From positions 601,199-665,198 of the forward strand of contig NZ_CANLCY010000003.1 of the NCBI RefSeq assembly GCF_947489255.1: a DNA stretch of 64,000 nt. Reading direction: 5' to 3'. The translations under genes and the position numbers were made by a program. The notes beneath the pieces were generated by a model. It saw only the letters and a program-made list of their open reading frames with translations, ran no database searches and was not told the origin of the DNA. The stretch comes from an uncultured Microbacterium sp. (GTDB lineage: Bacteria > Actinomycetota > Actinomycetes > Actinomycetales > Microbacteriaceae). Numbering within the stretch: the stretch's first letter is position 1; every line of letters begins with the position of its first letter. Shown here in pieces: positions 24,152 through 33,466 of this stretch.

Positions 24152-26962
24152 TCACCGCGTCGCCCGCTCCAACAACTCCAGCACGTGCACGTACGACTCC
24201 CCCGTCGCCTTCGTCATCCCGAGCTCGCACGTGCGGTTGCAGGATGCGAAGGCATCGGCGCCGAGCCCGGCGACCTCGGCCGCCTCGGGCGCGGTCGCGG
24301 CCGCGGTCAGCTCGGGGTGCAGCATCCCGCGGTCACCCGCGTAGGCGCAGCAGCCCCACGCGTCGGGGACGCGCACCTCGGTCGCAACGGCCTCCCCCAC
24401 CGCGCGAAGCGCCGGGTCGATGCCCAGCTGCTTCGACGAACAGGTCGGGTGAAGGGCCAGCAGCTCCGCCACCGTCGTCGGGCTCAGGGCCGGAAGCAGA
24501 ATGGATGCCGCGAAGGCCACGGCATCCACGACCTCCACTCCCTCCTCCCGCAGCGTCGCCGCGAACCCCTCGGTGCAGCTCGACGCGTCGCAGACGACCG
24601 GCAACGCACCATCACGCGAAGCCGAGCGCACGGCCGCGCGCACGCGGGCGGTCATCGTGGCGTGGCCCTTCGCGTACCCCTTCGACGACCACGGGGTGCC
24701 GCAGCACAGCGCGTCGATGCCGTCGGGCACCACCGCCGCCACCCCGGCGCGCTCGAGCAGTCGCACGAACGCCACGGTCGCGCCGATTCCGTCGGCGGGG
24801 CCGAACATGCTGCCCACGCACGCGGGCAGGAACACCGCCACCGGCTCGACGCCCGGCGCGCCGACCCGCGATCCGAGCGAGCGACGAGACGCCCCACCCG
24901 ACGGCAGCTCCGCCGAGTACTGCGGCACCGTGTCGGTGCCGAGAACCGCGCGGGCGGCATCCGTCACCGTCCGCACGACGGGCATCGGAACGGCCGAGGC
25001 CGCGGAGAGAGCCGCCGACCCCGCCCGCGTCACCGCACCCCACCCGGTCGCCGCGGCCGACCAGCCGGCGGCCAGCACCGGGTGGGCGTCCTCCCGACGG
25101 AAGCGCTTCATCAGCGTCCCGGTGTTGATGAGCACGGGGCACGCCGTCTGGCACATGCCATCGACGGCGCAGGTCTGCACGCCGTCGTAGTCGTAGTCCT
25201 TCTCCAGCTCGGCGACGAGGGCTCCGTCGCCGCGCTCGCGCGCCGCCGTCGACGCCCGGCGCACGACGATGCGCTGCCGCGGGGTGAGGGTGAGCGACCT
25301 GCTCGGGCACACCGGCTCGCAGTATCCGCACTCCACGCACCGGTCGGCCTCGGGCTCGATCGACACGGGCGCCTTCAGGTGGCGCATGTGCGCCCCGGGG
25401 TCGTCGTCGATGATCACCCCGGGATTCAGGATGCCGCTCGGGTCGAGCAGACGCTTGAGCCGCACCATCACGTCGTACAGCTCGTCGCCGTACTGCCGTC
25501 GCACGTAGGGAGCCATCGCGCGTCCGGTGCCGTGCTCGGCCTTGAGGTTGCCGCCCGCGTCGAGCACGAGGTCGACCATCGCGTCGGTGAAGCCCTCGAA
25601 CCGGCCCAGGGCCCTCGCCCCCTCGAACCGGTCGGTGAGCATGAAGTGGATGTTGCCGTCCTTGGCGTGGCCGAAGATCACGCTGTCGGCGTAGCCGAAC
25701 CGTGCGAACAGCTCCTGCAACCCCTCGCACGTGTCGGCGAGGCGCTCCACCGGAACGACGACGTCTTCGAGCAGCGCCGTCGTGCCGCTCGGCCGGACAC
25801 CGGCGACCGAGGCGTAGAGGCCCTTGCGGAAGGTCCACGCGGCGGCACGCTGGGCGGGGTCGCTCGAGAACGCGGCGGTCTCGCGGAGGTTCTGTTCCGC
25901 GAGCACCCGCGCGCCCGCCGCGGCGAGCTCGCCCAGCGTCGGAGCGTCGTCCGCGTGATACTCCACGAGCAGCGCCGCCTGCGTCGTGGCCTCGAAGCCG
26001 TGGATGGCGGCGGGAGTGCCGGCCAGACGCTGGCCGACGCGCAAGGACGTGGCATCCATCAACTCCAGCGTCGCGGCGCCCGTGGACACCAGAGCCGGCA
26101 GGGAGCGCGTCGCTGCGTCGAGCGTCGGGAACACCGCGAGCGTCGTCGCGATCGCGGGGCGGATGGGCACCGTGCGGAACGTCGCCTCGGCGACGAAGGC
26201 GAGCGTCCCCTCCGATCCCACGACGAGGTGGGCGAGCAGGGCTGCGGGGGTGTCGAAGTCGAGGAACGCGTTGAGGGCGTACCCCATCGTGTTCTTCATC
26301 GCGAACTGCCGCTCGATGAGCGCGACGCTCGCGGGATCGCCGACAACGCGGGAGCGCAGGCGCATCAGCTCGTCGACGAGCGCGGGCTCGCGCTGGGCGA
26401 GCAGCCGATCGGCGTCGGGGTCCGCGGTGTCGACGACGGTCCCGGATGCCAGCACCAGCACGAGCGACTCGAGCGTGCGGTACGAGTTCTCCGCCGTGCC
26501 GCACGCCATGCCGCTGGAATTGTTCGCGACGACCCCGCCGATCGTGCACGCGGCCTCGCTCGCGGGATCGGGGCCGAGGCGGTGGCCGTGCCGGGCGAGT
26601 CGCGCGTTGACCTGCCGCACGGTCGCCCCCGGCTGCGAACGCACGCGCCGGCCGCCGTCGAGCACGTCGATGCGTCCGAAGCCCTGGCGCACATCGACGA
26701 GCAGCCCCGCCCCCGACGACTGCCCCGACAGGCTCGTCCCACCCGAGCGGAAGGTGACGGGGGTTCCGGATGCCGTGGCCCCCCGCAAGACGCGGGCGAC
26801 CTCGACGGCGTCGGCGGCGATCACCACGGCCTCCGGAGTGAGGAGATAGTGCGAGGCGTCGTTGGCGTAGGCGACGCGGTCGATCGCGCGCGTGCGGATG
26901 CGCGAGACGTCGGAGACGGCGGCGGCGATCTCGGGAGCGATCTCGGTCGCGGTGAGGGTCAT
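24152..26962 (-). CDS. FAD-linked D-lactate/glycolate-type dehydrogenase with Fe-S domain
   Basis: A 936-residue fusion of GlcD-like and GlcF-like parts. Residues ~35-270 are the FAD-binding PCMH domain (PVTFRSGGTSLSGQSSGAG, CTIGGVVANNSSGM). Residues ~290-540 are the FAD-oxidase C-terminal domain (VIFGHAKDGNIHF, KAEHGTGRAMAP). Two 4Fe-4S motifs follow, CVECGYCEPVCP near 541 and CAVDGMCQTACP near 600, then two cysteine-rich CCG-type regions (CCGTPW near 752 and CCAYAG near 872). Such proteins oxidise D-lactate or related 2-hydroxyacids and pass electrons to the quinone pool at the membrane. It lies just downstream of the PfkB kinase on the same strand. Confidence 0.88.
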   Translation of the reverse strand: MTLTATEIAPEIAAAVSDVSRIRTRAIDRVAYANDASHYLLTPEAVVIAADAVEVARVLRGATASGTPVTFRSGGTSLSGQSSGAGLLVDVRQGFGRIDVLDGGRRVRSQPGATVRQVNARLARHGHRLGPDPASEAACTIGGVVANNSSGMACGTAENSYRTLESLVLVLASGTVVDTADPDADRLLAQREPALVDELMRLRSRVVGDPASVALIERQFAMKNTMGYALNAFLDFDTPAALLAHLVVGSEGTLAFVAEATFRTVPIRPAIATTLAVFPTLDAATRSLPALVSTGAATLELMDATSLRVGQRLAGTPAAIHGFEATTQAALLVEYHADDAPTLGELAAAGARVLAEQNLRETAAFSSDPAQRAAAWTFRKGLYASVAGVRPSGTTALLEDVVVPVERLADTCEGLQELFARFGYADSVIFGHAKDGNIHFMLTDRFEGARALGRFEGFTDAMVDLVLDAGGNLKAEHGTGRAMAPYVRRQYGDELYDVMVRLKRLLDPSGILNPGVIIDDDPGAHMRHLKAPVSIEPEADRCVECGYCEPVCPSRSLTLTPRQRIVVRRASTAARERGDGALVAELEKDYDYDGVQTCAVDGMCQTACPVLINTGTLMKRFRREDAHPVLAAGWSAAATGWGAVTRAGSAALSAASAVPMPVVRTVTDAARAVLGTDTVPQYSAELPSGGASRRSLGSRVGAPGVEPVAVFLPACVGSMFGPADGIGATVAFVRLLERAGVAAVVPDGIDALCCGTPWSSKGYAKGHATMTARVRAAVRSASRDGALPVVCDASSCTEGFAATLREEGVEVVDAVAFAASILLPALSPTTVAELLALHPTCSSKQLGIDPALRAVGEAVATEVRVPDAWGCCAYAGDRGMLHPELTAAATAPEAAEVAGLGADAFASCNRTCELGMTKATGESYVHVLELLERATR

Positions 26963-26993
26963 GCGTCGTCCTTCGATCGAGGCGGGCGAGGGG

Positions 26994-27983
26994 TCACGCC
27001 TCGCCCTCCGGCGTGAGAACCCGCGTCAGGTCGGGCTCGGCGTCGACCAGCGCCCGGATGCCGTGCGGCCGCCCCGAGACGAGGGTCGAGGCGTGCGCGA
27101 CCGCGTGCGCTCCCCACACGGCGGCCGATGCCGCGGCGGCGGCGAGCGGGTCGGCGCCCGCGGCGGAATCGCGCGTGAAGCCGAGGAGGAACCCCGCGAG
27201 GGCGGCATCCCCGGCCCCGGCGGTGTTGGCGACGACGGGGGCGTCGGCGCGGGCGAAGACCGCTCGGTCGGCCGTCACCGTGACGAGGCCGTCGGCGCCG
27301 AGGCTCGCGACGACCGTGCCGACCCCGCGTGCGATGAGCTCCCGCGCGGCGGCGACGACGTCACCCAGGGTGCCGAGGGGGCGTCCCACCGCCGCCGAGA
27401 GCTCCTCCGCGTTGGGGGTGAGCAGGTCGACGCCGGCCGGGTCGGCGAGCACCGCGTCGAGGGCCGCTCCGCTGGTGTCGACCGCGACACGCGCGCCGCT
27501 TTCACGCGCCACCGCGCCCACCGCGTCGAGGTCGACGAGCCTGCCCGCGCCGGCGAGTTCCGGAAAGCTGCCCGAGATGACCAGCCAGGGCGCGGTGCGG
27601 GCGGCGAGTTCCGCGCGCAGCGCCGCGATCGTGGCATCCCACGCCTCCGCCGACAGGGGCGGAGTGGGGGCGTTGACCTTCGTCGTGGCGCCTTCCGCGT
27701 CGATGATCGAGGTGTTCACTCGCGTCGCGCCGGGCACCTCGACGATGCGCAGCAGCGGAGCGGTGAGACCGCACCGCGCGAAGCGCACGTCATCGGCGCC
27801 GAGGACGACGACCGCGGCGGTATCGGCCCCGCCCGCGGAGAGGGCGGCCGAGACGTTCACCCCCTTGCCGCTCACCTCGCGCGTGTAGCTGTCGGCGCGG
27901 GTGAAGGTGCCGCGACGCAGGGCACCGACGCGGTAGGTGGCGTCGATCGCGCCGGCCGCGGTGAGGGTGACGAAGCCCGTCAT
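26994..27983 (-). CDS. PfkB-family kinase, 1-phosphofructokinase/tagatose-6-phosphate kinase type
   Basis: A 329-residue kinase of the PfkB family, sugar-phosphate kinase branch. It starts FVTLTAAGAIDATYRVGAL, then has the GKGVNVSAALSAGG substrate motif, LVISGSFPEL, LTPNAEELSAAVG and the catalytic NTAGAGDAALAGFLLG near residue 260. These blocks are typical of FruK/LacC. Its ATG overlaps the stop of the class II aldolase by ATGA, so kinase and aldolase are translationally coupled: the kinase would make a ketose bisphosphate that the aldolase splits. Confidence 0.85.
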   Translation of the reverse strand: MTGFVTLTAAGAIDATYRVGALRRGTFTRADSYTREVSGKGVNVSAALSAGGADTAAVVVLGADDVRFARCGLTAPLLRIVEVPGATRVNTSIIDAEGATTKVNAPTPPLSAEAWDATIAALRAELAARTAPWLVISGSFPELAGAGRLVDLDAVGAVARESGARVAVDTSGAALDAVLADPAGVDLLTPNAEELSAAVGRPLGTLGDVVAAARELIARGVGTVVASLGADGLVTVTADRAVFARADAPVVANTAGAGDAALAGFLLGFTRDSAAGADPLAAAAASAAVWGAHAVAHASTLVSGRPHGIRALVDAEPDLTRVLTPEGEA

Positions 27984-28828
27984 GCGTGGGTCCCGATCCC
28001 GGCGGCGCTGCGCCCCGAGATGACGTCCAGCAAGCGGCGCACCTCGTCGGCGACCGCGGCGCGGCCGGGGGTGAGCCAGCGGCGGGGGTCGATGGCATCC
28101 GGGTCCCGGTCGAGCTCGGTGCGCACGGCCGTCGTCAGCACGGTGTTCAGATGCGTGCCGATGTTGATCTTGCGCATCCCGGCGCGTACGGCGCCGTCGA
28201 TCCCGGCGTCGGCGACCCCGCTCGACCCGTGCAGCACGAGCGGCACGGGGACGGCGGCGGCGAGCTCCGCGATGAGGCGATCGTCGAGCCTCGCGCTGCG
28301 CTCCCGCATGGCGTGCTCGCTGCCGACCGCCACGGCCAGGGCGTCGACGCCCGTCTCGCGCACGAAATGCACGGCCTCGGCGACGTCGGTGCGCACGCCC
28401 GGGGCATGGGCGCCCTTGCCGCCGATCTCGCCGAGCTCGGCCTCGATCCAGGCTCCGGCGGCGTGAACGCGGGTGGCGACGGCGGCGGTGCGCTCGATGT
28501 TCTCGGCATCGGTCAGGTGAGCGGCGTCGAACATCACCGAGCGGATGCCGACGGCGAGCGCCTCGTCGACGAGCGGCTCGTCGGTCGCGTGGTCGAGGTG
28601 CACCGCGACGTCGACGCGGGCTCCCTCGGCGAGCCGGAGGGCGGCGGACGCCGCGGGCGCGATACCGCCGTGGAAGGCGATGGCGTTCTGCGACAGCTGC
28701 AGGATCACGCCCGTCTCGGCGGCCTCGGCCCCGGCGACGATGGCCTCGGCGACCTCGAGGGTGATGAAATTGAAGGCCCCGACCGCGCGATGCGCGGCGA
28801 GGATCGTGGGCATGTCGGCCAGCGGCAC
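27980..28828 (-). CDS. Class II ketose-bisphosphate aldolase
   Basis: A 282-residue zinc aldolase of the FbaA/GatY/KbaY family. It has AFNFITLEVAEAIVAGA, the zinc-site region VAVHLDHATDE, SVMFDAAHL, WIEAELGEIGGKG, the glycine-rich VLHGSSGVAD and KINIGTHLN. All metal and phosphate motifs are present. It shares an ATGA overlap with the PfkB kinase and probably acts on fructose or tagatose bisphosphate. A GTG at 28828 is used; the ATG at 28813 has no ribosome site. Confidence 0.86.
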   Translation of the reverse strand: MPLADMPTILAAHRAVGAFNFITLEVAEAIVAGAEAAETGVILQLSQNAIAFHGGIAPAASAALRLAEGARVDVAVHLDHATDEPLVDEALAVGIRSVMFDAAHLTDAENIERTAAVATRVHAAGAWIEAELGEIGGKGAHAPGVRTDVAEAVHFVRETGVDALAVAVGSEHAMRERSARLDDRLIAELAAAVPVPLVLHGSSGVADAGIDGAVRAGMRKINIGTHLNTVLTTAVRTELDRDPDAIDPRRWLTPGRAAVADEVRRLLDVISGRSAAGIGTHA

Positions 28829-28856
28829 GGTGGTGTCTTTCTCTATGTCGGGGGAA
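28829..28856. other. Start of intergenic repeat region
   Basis: The aldolase leader, followed to the right by the 87-bp tandem array and a terminator. Together 28829-29181 holds no gene. Confidence 0.4.
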
Positions 28857-29132
28857 GCCTCCGGGCGGGAGGGGGTCTCCCGGTCCCTTCGACAGGATCA
28901 GGAACCTCGCGATTGCGCGAGCCCGGCGGCTGAGCCTGTCGAAGCCTCCGGGCGGGAGGATGTGTCCCGGTCCCTTCGACAAGCTCAGGAACCTCGCGTT
29001 CGCGCGAGCCCGGCGGCTGAGCCCGTCGAAGCCTCCGGGCGGGAGGGTGTCTCCCGGTCCCTTCGACAGGCTCAGGGACCTTGCGTTGGCGCGAGCCCGG
29101 TGGCTGAGCCTGTCGAAGCCTCCGGGCGGGGG
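28857..29132. repeat. Three tandem copies of an 87-bp palindromic unit
   Basis: Units begin at 28857, 28944 and 29031 with a partial fourth at 29118; the spacing is exactly 87 bp each time. Every unit contains an inverted repeat, TTCGACAGGCTCA and its complement, separated by a 25-30-bp centre. Arms are perfect in unit three and carry one or two changes in units one and two. The core motif is the CTTCGACAGGCTCAGG repeat common in Microbacteriaceae genomes (known from the family, not from a search). Confidence 0.9.
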
Positions 29133-29133
29133 T

Positions 29134-29174
29134 GGATGCCGGGACCCAGGCATCACGCGAGGGTCCCGGCATCC
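29134..29174 (-). terminator. Terminator of the sugar ABC operon
   Basis: Perfect 14-bp arms at 29134-29147 and 29161-29174 with a 13-nt loop, starting 8 bases past the stop of the substrate-binding protein gene. Confidence 0.75.
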
Positions 29175-29181
29175 GGAGTCA

Positions 29182-30171
29182 TCAGCAGGAGGACTTGTAG
29201 ACCGCGTCCTTGCCGTCGCCGTCGATGTTGTCCTTGGTGAGGATGGTGAAGCCGGTCTGGATCTTGGCTTCCGTGGCCTCGCCCTTGAGGGCGGCGATGG
29301 CCTGCTTCACGCCGTCGGAGCCGATGCTGGCGGGCTCCTGGGCGACGAGGGCCTGGACGGTGCCGGCCTCGAGGGCCTTCACCTGGGCGGGGCCGGCGTC
29401 GAAGCCGACGATGGTGACCTGGCCCTGCTTGCCGGCCTGCTGGACGCCGGTGGCGGAACCTTCGGCGGCGAAGAGGTTGGCGGCGAAGATGCCGACGATG
29501 TCGGGGTCCTTCTGCAGGGCGGCCGTGACGATCTCGGCGGCGGTGGAGGGCTCGTTGTGCGAGTACTGCACCCCGACGGATTCGAACTTGCTGTCCTTGG
29601 CGACGGCGTCCTCGAAGCCCTGGGCGCGCGCGTCGGTGGTGGAGACGCCGGGGTCGGTGGAGACGACGAGGACCTTGCCGCCGTTGGGGTTGGCCTTCTG
29701 AATGGCCTCGAACGCGGCCGCTCCGCCGCCTTCGTTGTCGGAGGAGATCTGCGACACCGCACCGGAGGGGTCTTCCAGGGTGGTGTCGACGAGCACGACC
29801 TTGATACCGGCGGCTTCGGCGGCCGCGATCGGCGCCTGCATGGCCGAGACGTCGGTCGGGGCGATCAGCAGCGCGTCGGGCTGGGAGGCGACGACGGCAT
29901 CGACGATCGGCTTCTGAAGCGTGGGGTCGAACTTCTCGGGGCCCTGGGTGGTGACGGTGGCGCCCTGGGCCTCGGCTTCGGCTTCGATGCCGCACTGCAT
30001 GGAGATGTAGAACTCATCTCCGGCGACGCCCTGCACGAACGCGATCTTGTAGCCGCCGTCGGCGCCGCCCGAGGCGGATCCCGACGACGAGCCGCCGGAG
30101 CACCCGGCGAGGACGAGGGTGGCTGCGGCGCCGAGGGTGGCGAACGCGAGAACCTTCTTGTTCCACTGCAT
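29182..30171 (-). CDS. ABC sugar substrate-binding lipoprotein
   Basis: A 329-residue RbsB-type receptor. The signal sequence VLAFATLGAAATLVLAGC contains the lipobox LAGC (cysteine near residue 23), followed by a Ser/Gly linker. The mature protein has the sugar-binding fold (YKIAFVQGVAGDEFYISMQCG, DALLIAPTDVSAMQ, VGFDAGPAQVKALEAG). It is the last gene of the LacI-ManA-FGGY-ABC operon and would deliver the regulon's sugar to the permease. Confidence 0.89.
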   Translation of the reverse strand: MQWNKKVLAFATLGAAATLVLAGCSGGSSSGSASGGADGGYKIAFVQGVAGDEFYISMQCGIEAEAEAQGATVTTQGPEKFDPTLQKPIVDAVVASQPDALLIAPTDVSAMQAPIAAAEAAGIKVVLVDTTLEDPSGAVSQISSDNEGGGAAAFEAIQKANPNGGKVLVVSTDPGVSTTDARAQGFEDAVAKDSKFESVGVQYSHNEPSTAAEIVTAALQKDPDIVGIFAANLFAAEGSATGVQQAGKQGQVTIVGFDAGPAQVKALEAGTVQALVAQEPASIGSDGVKQAIAALKGEATEAKIQTGFTILTKDNIDGDGKDAVYKSSC

Positions 30172-30213
30172 TGTGATTGACCGTTCTCTCTTGGGGGTGT
30201 CGGATGCCGGGCC

Positions 30214-31296
30214 TCAGCCGCGGCGTCCTCCGCTGACGAACTTGCGCCAGAGGCTCTGGTTGTTGCCGCGGGTCGCGGCGGTGCGGCGCACCTGGTCGAC
30301 GTAGACGGCGGTGATGAGGACCGCGCCGACGGCGACCTGCTGCCAGAAGGGCTGCACGCCGGTGATGACGAAGCCGTTCTGCAGCACCGCGGGGATGAAG
30401 AGGCCGACCACCGTGCCGAAGATCGTTCCCACGCCGCCGAACAGCGACGTTCCGCCGATCACCACGGCCGCGATGACGTTCAGGTTCGTCTGCGACTGCC
30501 CCGCGATCGCCGTGGTCGAGAACTGCGACAGGGCCAGGATGCCGGCGAGCCCCGCGAGCGCTCCCGACAGCGTGTACACGGCGATGAGGTGGCGATCGAC
30601 CTTGACACCCACGCGACGGGCGGCGAGCTCACTCGACCCCACCGCGTAGGTGTACAGCCCGAAGCGGGTGAAGTGCAGCACCACCGCGCCGATCACGACG
30701 ACGACCAGCGCGATGACACTGATGATGGGCAGCGACCCGAAGACGTTGCCGTAGCCGATCGACACGGTCAGCACCGTGGGCACGTCGCGGATGTCGACGC
30801 CGCCGGTCAGGATCTGCGCGAGGCCCAGTGCCATGCCGAGCGAGCCGAGCGTGACGATGAGCGGCGGGATCTTCGCCTTGGCGATGAGGAAGCCGTTCAG
30901 CAGCCCCCAGCAGACGCCGCTCAGGATCGAGACGAGGATGCCGATGGTCGCCACGCCCCAGCCCTCCCCGCCGAGCGCGCGCATCGTCATGGCGGCCACG
31001 ACGCCCGAGAACACCAGGACCGACCCGATCGAGAGGTCGATGCCCGAGGTGATGATGATGTAGGTCATCCCCACACCGAGGACGGCGAGGATCGACGCGT
31101 TCTGGATGATGAGGCGGAAGTTCGACCACTGGGCGAACGACTCCGGCGCCAGCGCGCTGAAGATCAGCACGATGACGATGAGGATGATGAGGATCTGGAA
31201 GGCCTGCGCCTTGAGCAGCCCGACGAAGAAGTTCGGCTTGTTCTCCTCGAGAGTGCCGATCGCGACGGTCTCGGTGGGAGGGGTCTTGAGGCTCAC
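30214..31296 (-). CDS. ABC sugar transporter permease, ribose type
   Basis: A 360-residue membrane protein with about nine or ten helices and the RbsC signatures GMTYIIITSGIDLSIGSVLVFSG, PPLIVTLGSLGMALGLAQILTGG and VIAAVVIGGTSLFGGVG. Its GTG start overlaps the ATPase stop by GTGA. It is a distant paralogue of the permease at 17376-18389. Confidence 0.89.
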   Translation of the reverse strand: MSLKTPPTETVAIGTLEENKPNFFVGLLKAQAFQILIILIVIVLIFSALAPESFAQWSNFRLIIQNASILAVLGVGMTYIIITSGIDLSIGSVLVFSGVVAAMTMRALGGEGWGVATIGILVSILSGVCWGLLNGFLIAKAKIPPLIVTLGSLGMALGLAQILTGGVDIRDVPTVLTVSIGYGNVFGSLPIISVIALVVVVIGAVVLHFTRFGLYTYAVGSSELAARRVGVKVDRHLIAVYTLSGALAGLAGILALSQFSTTAIAGQSQTNLNVIAAVVIGGTSLFGGVGTIFGTVVGLFIPAVLQNGFVITGVQPFWQQVAVGAVLITAVYVDQVRRTAATRGNNQSLWRKFVSGGRRG

Positions 31297-32072
31297 TTCT
31301 GGTCGTCCTTCGTGACGGCGCCGGTCATGAGTCCGACGAGTTCTTCCATGGAGGTGTCCTTCGCGGGGACGTTGGCGACGCGCGTGCCCAGACGCAGCAC
31401 CTGGACGCGGTCGCAGACCTCCATCACGTGCGGCATGGAGTGCGAGATCAGCACGACCGCGATGCCCTTGTCGCGCACGCGACGGATGGTCTCGAGCACG
31501 TTCTTCGTCTGGCGCACGCCGAGCGCCGCGGTCGGTTCGTCGAGGAACACCAGGCGCCCGGCCCAGTGCACCGCGCGGGCGATGGCGATGGCCTGGCGCT
31601 GACCGCCCGACATCTCCCCCACCGGTGAGGTGAGCGAGCGGACGGTCGCGCCGAGCTCGTCGAACGCGGCTCGGGAGGCGACGGCCATCTCCTTGGTCTT
31701 CATGAACCCGAGCGCCCCCGCCAGTCCCGGGCGGCGGATCTCGCGACCCAGGTACATGTTCTGCACCGGGTCGAGGTGCGGTGCCAGCGCGAGGTCCTGG
31801 TACACCGTCTCGATGCCGAGCGATGACGCGACCTGGGGGTTCGACATCTCGATCGGCTTGCCGTCGAAGAGGATCTCGCCCTCGTCGACCGCGAGGTTGC
31901 CCGAGAGGGCCTTCACGAGGGTCGACTTGCCGGCGCCGTTGTCACCGATGAGAGCCGTGACCTCTCCGGGATAGACCTCGAAATCGACGTTGCTGAGGGC
32001 GCGGACATGACCGAACTGACGCGACAGGCCGCGTGCTTGGAGCACCGGGACCGCCGTGGTGACTGACGACAT
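31293..32072 (-). CDS. ABC sugar transporter ATPase, single domain
   Basis: A 259-residue ATPase with Walker A GDNGAGKSTLVK, Q-loop TVYQDLALAP, signature MSGGQRQAIAIARA, Walker B LVFLDEPTAALGVRQ and VLISHS. As in the island importer it has one ATPase domain rather than the fused pair of RbsA. AAAGGAG lies seven bases before the ATG at 32072, which follows the FGGY kinase stop by two bases. Confidence 0.88.
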   Translation of the reverse strand: MSSVTTAVPVLQARGLSRQFGHVRALSNVDFEVYPGEVTALIGDNGAGKSTLVKALSGNLAVDEGEILFDGKPIEMSNPQVASSLGIETVYQDLALAPHLDPVQNMYLGREIRRPGLAGALGFMKTKEMAVASRAAFDELGATVRSLTSPVGEMSGGQRQAIAIARAVHWAGRLVFLDEPTAALGVRQTKNVLETIRRVRDKGIAVVLISHSMPHVMEVCDRVQVLRLGTRVANVPAKDTSMEELVGLMTGAVTKDDQK

Positions 32073-32074
32073 CG

Positions 32075-33466
32075 TCAGCTCCTTTCCGTGGTGAGAAGAG
32101 GGGAGGACAGGAACGTCTCGGCGACGTCCTCGAAAGAACGGGAGTCCACCGCGAAGGCGGCGAAGAGGGCGGCACCGTACGCGGTGCCCTCGTCGTGAGT
32201 GGAGACCGTGACCGCGGGCAGCAGCGCGGAGCGGGAGCGCACCACGGATGCCATCGACGACCAGCCGCCGGTGAGCACGGTCGAGGTGGGCGGGGGCACC
32301 TCGCGGTCCATCACGGCCATGCATTCGGCGAGCATGTCGTTCCCGTGACGGAGCGAGGCCGCGAATAGCTCGGCGGGGCTGAGCCCGTCGCTCTGCGCGA
32401 CGATCTTCAGCACGCCGTCGTCGTTGCGGGCGCCCGAGACGGCGAGTCCCGCATCCGACACGTTCCCCTCGACGGGGAACGCCATGGTCTCCTCGTCGAT
32501 GCGCGCACGCCCCACGGCATCCGCGATCCCGAGAAGCTGCAGCACGCGGCGCATGAGCAATCCGGACTTGGTGCCGGCCAGCAGCACGAACTTGCCCGGG
32601 ATGACGTGGCGCACGCAGTTGATGCCCGCCAGCGCGAGACGCTCGCGGGCGTCGAAGGGGAGGGTGTCGTCGAGCACGCGCACGAGGGCTTCGGCGGTGC
32701 CCATCGAGTCGTAGAGCTGCCCCGTGTGGGTGGCGCCGACGGCGACGGCGGAGACGAGGTGGTCGTGGCCCGCGACGGTGAGCGCCGCGCCCTGGAAGCC
32801 CGCGGGCAGCAGCGGATCGGCGATCGTCCCGACCGCCTCGCCCGCGCTCACAAGCGTTCCGAGGATCGACTCGTCGACGCCCAGCACGTCCAGGGCCGCC
32901 TGCCACGGCGTGCTGTCGTCCTGGTCGATGAGACCGGTGCGCGAGACGAGCGAATACTCCGCCACCCGCGGCCCGCCGAGAGCGTGCACGACGTACTCGG
33001 GCACGTTCAGGAACGTCGTGCCCCCGAGCGCGATCCCCTGGTCGCGCAGGTACAGGAGCTTCGAGACGGATGCCAACGGCCCCACCGGCAACCCGGTACG
33101 GCCGAGGAACTCGGCGCGGAACGCGTCGGGCGTCGCCCCGATCTGCGCGCCTCCACGCGGGTCGAACCAGGCCATGATCGGTGCGAGCGCGGTGCCCTCG
33201 GCATCCAGCAGCACGCCCGCCTCGGCCATGCCCGACACCCCCAGGGCGACGATGCGGTACCCCGCGTCGAGGCGCCGGTCGGCCTCGGCCGCGAGCTCGC
33301 GCACCACGGCGATCGCCTGGGCGGCGGTCATCTCGGCCTGCCCGTGGTCGAGGTTCGTCCACGGCGACCGGCGGCTCAGCACGAGCACCTGACGTCCGTC
33401 TGGGGTGGCGACCAGCAGCTTGGTGCTGGTCGAGCCCATGTCGACGCCGACGACGTACTCGCTCAT
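32075..33466 (-). CDS. FGGY-family carbohydrate kinase, second copy
   Basis: A 463-residue sugar kinase. The phosphate loop is VVGVDMGSTSTKLLVATPDG; later blocks are MAWFDPRGGAQ, EFLGRTGLPVGP, SRTGLIDQDDS, VAGHDHLVSAVAVG, SMGTAEALVRVLD, GARNDDGVL and LTGGWSSMASV. These match the FGGY kinase at 4281-5651 block for block, so both belong to one subfamily. The substrate is unknown (xylulokinase-like and YgcE-like groups share such motifs). The ATG overlaps the ManA-like stop by ATGA. Confidence 0.86.
   Translation of the reverse strand: MSEYVVGVDMGSTSTKLLVATPDGRQVLVLSRRSPWTNLDHGQAEMTAAQAIAVVRELAAEADRRLDAGYRIVALGVSGMAEAGVLLDAEGTALAPIMAWFDPRGGAQIGATPDAFRAEFLGRTGLPVGPLASVSKLLYLRDQGIALGGTTFLNVPEYVVHALGGPRVAEYSLVSRTGLIDQDDSTPWQAALDVLGVDESILGTLVSAGEAVGTIADPLLPAGFQGAALTVAGHDHLVSAVAVGATHTGQLYDSMGTAEALVRVLDDTLPFDARERLALAGINCVRHVIPGKFVLLAGTKSGLLMRRVLQLLGIADAVGRARIDEETMAFPVEGNVSDAGLAVSGARNDDGVLKIVAQSDGLSPAELFAASLRHGNDMLAECMAVMDREVPPPTSTVLTGGWSSMASVVRSRSALLPAVTVSTHDEGTAYGAALFAAFAVDSRSFEDVAETFLSSPLLTTERS

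Noticed and set aside
24185-27016. A 943-codon open frame on the plus strand opposite the FAD/Fe-S dehydrogenase
   Set aside because: Long antisense frames are common at this GC content; its composition (mostly Arg, Gly, Ala, His) is not protein-like, while the minus strand has clear family motifs.
28857-29132. Tandem 87-bp repeats as a CRISPR array
   Set aside because: There are no unique spacers between units; whole units are repeated, each has an internal inverted repeat, and no cas genes are in the window.
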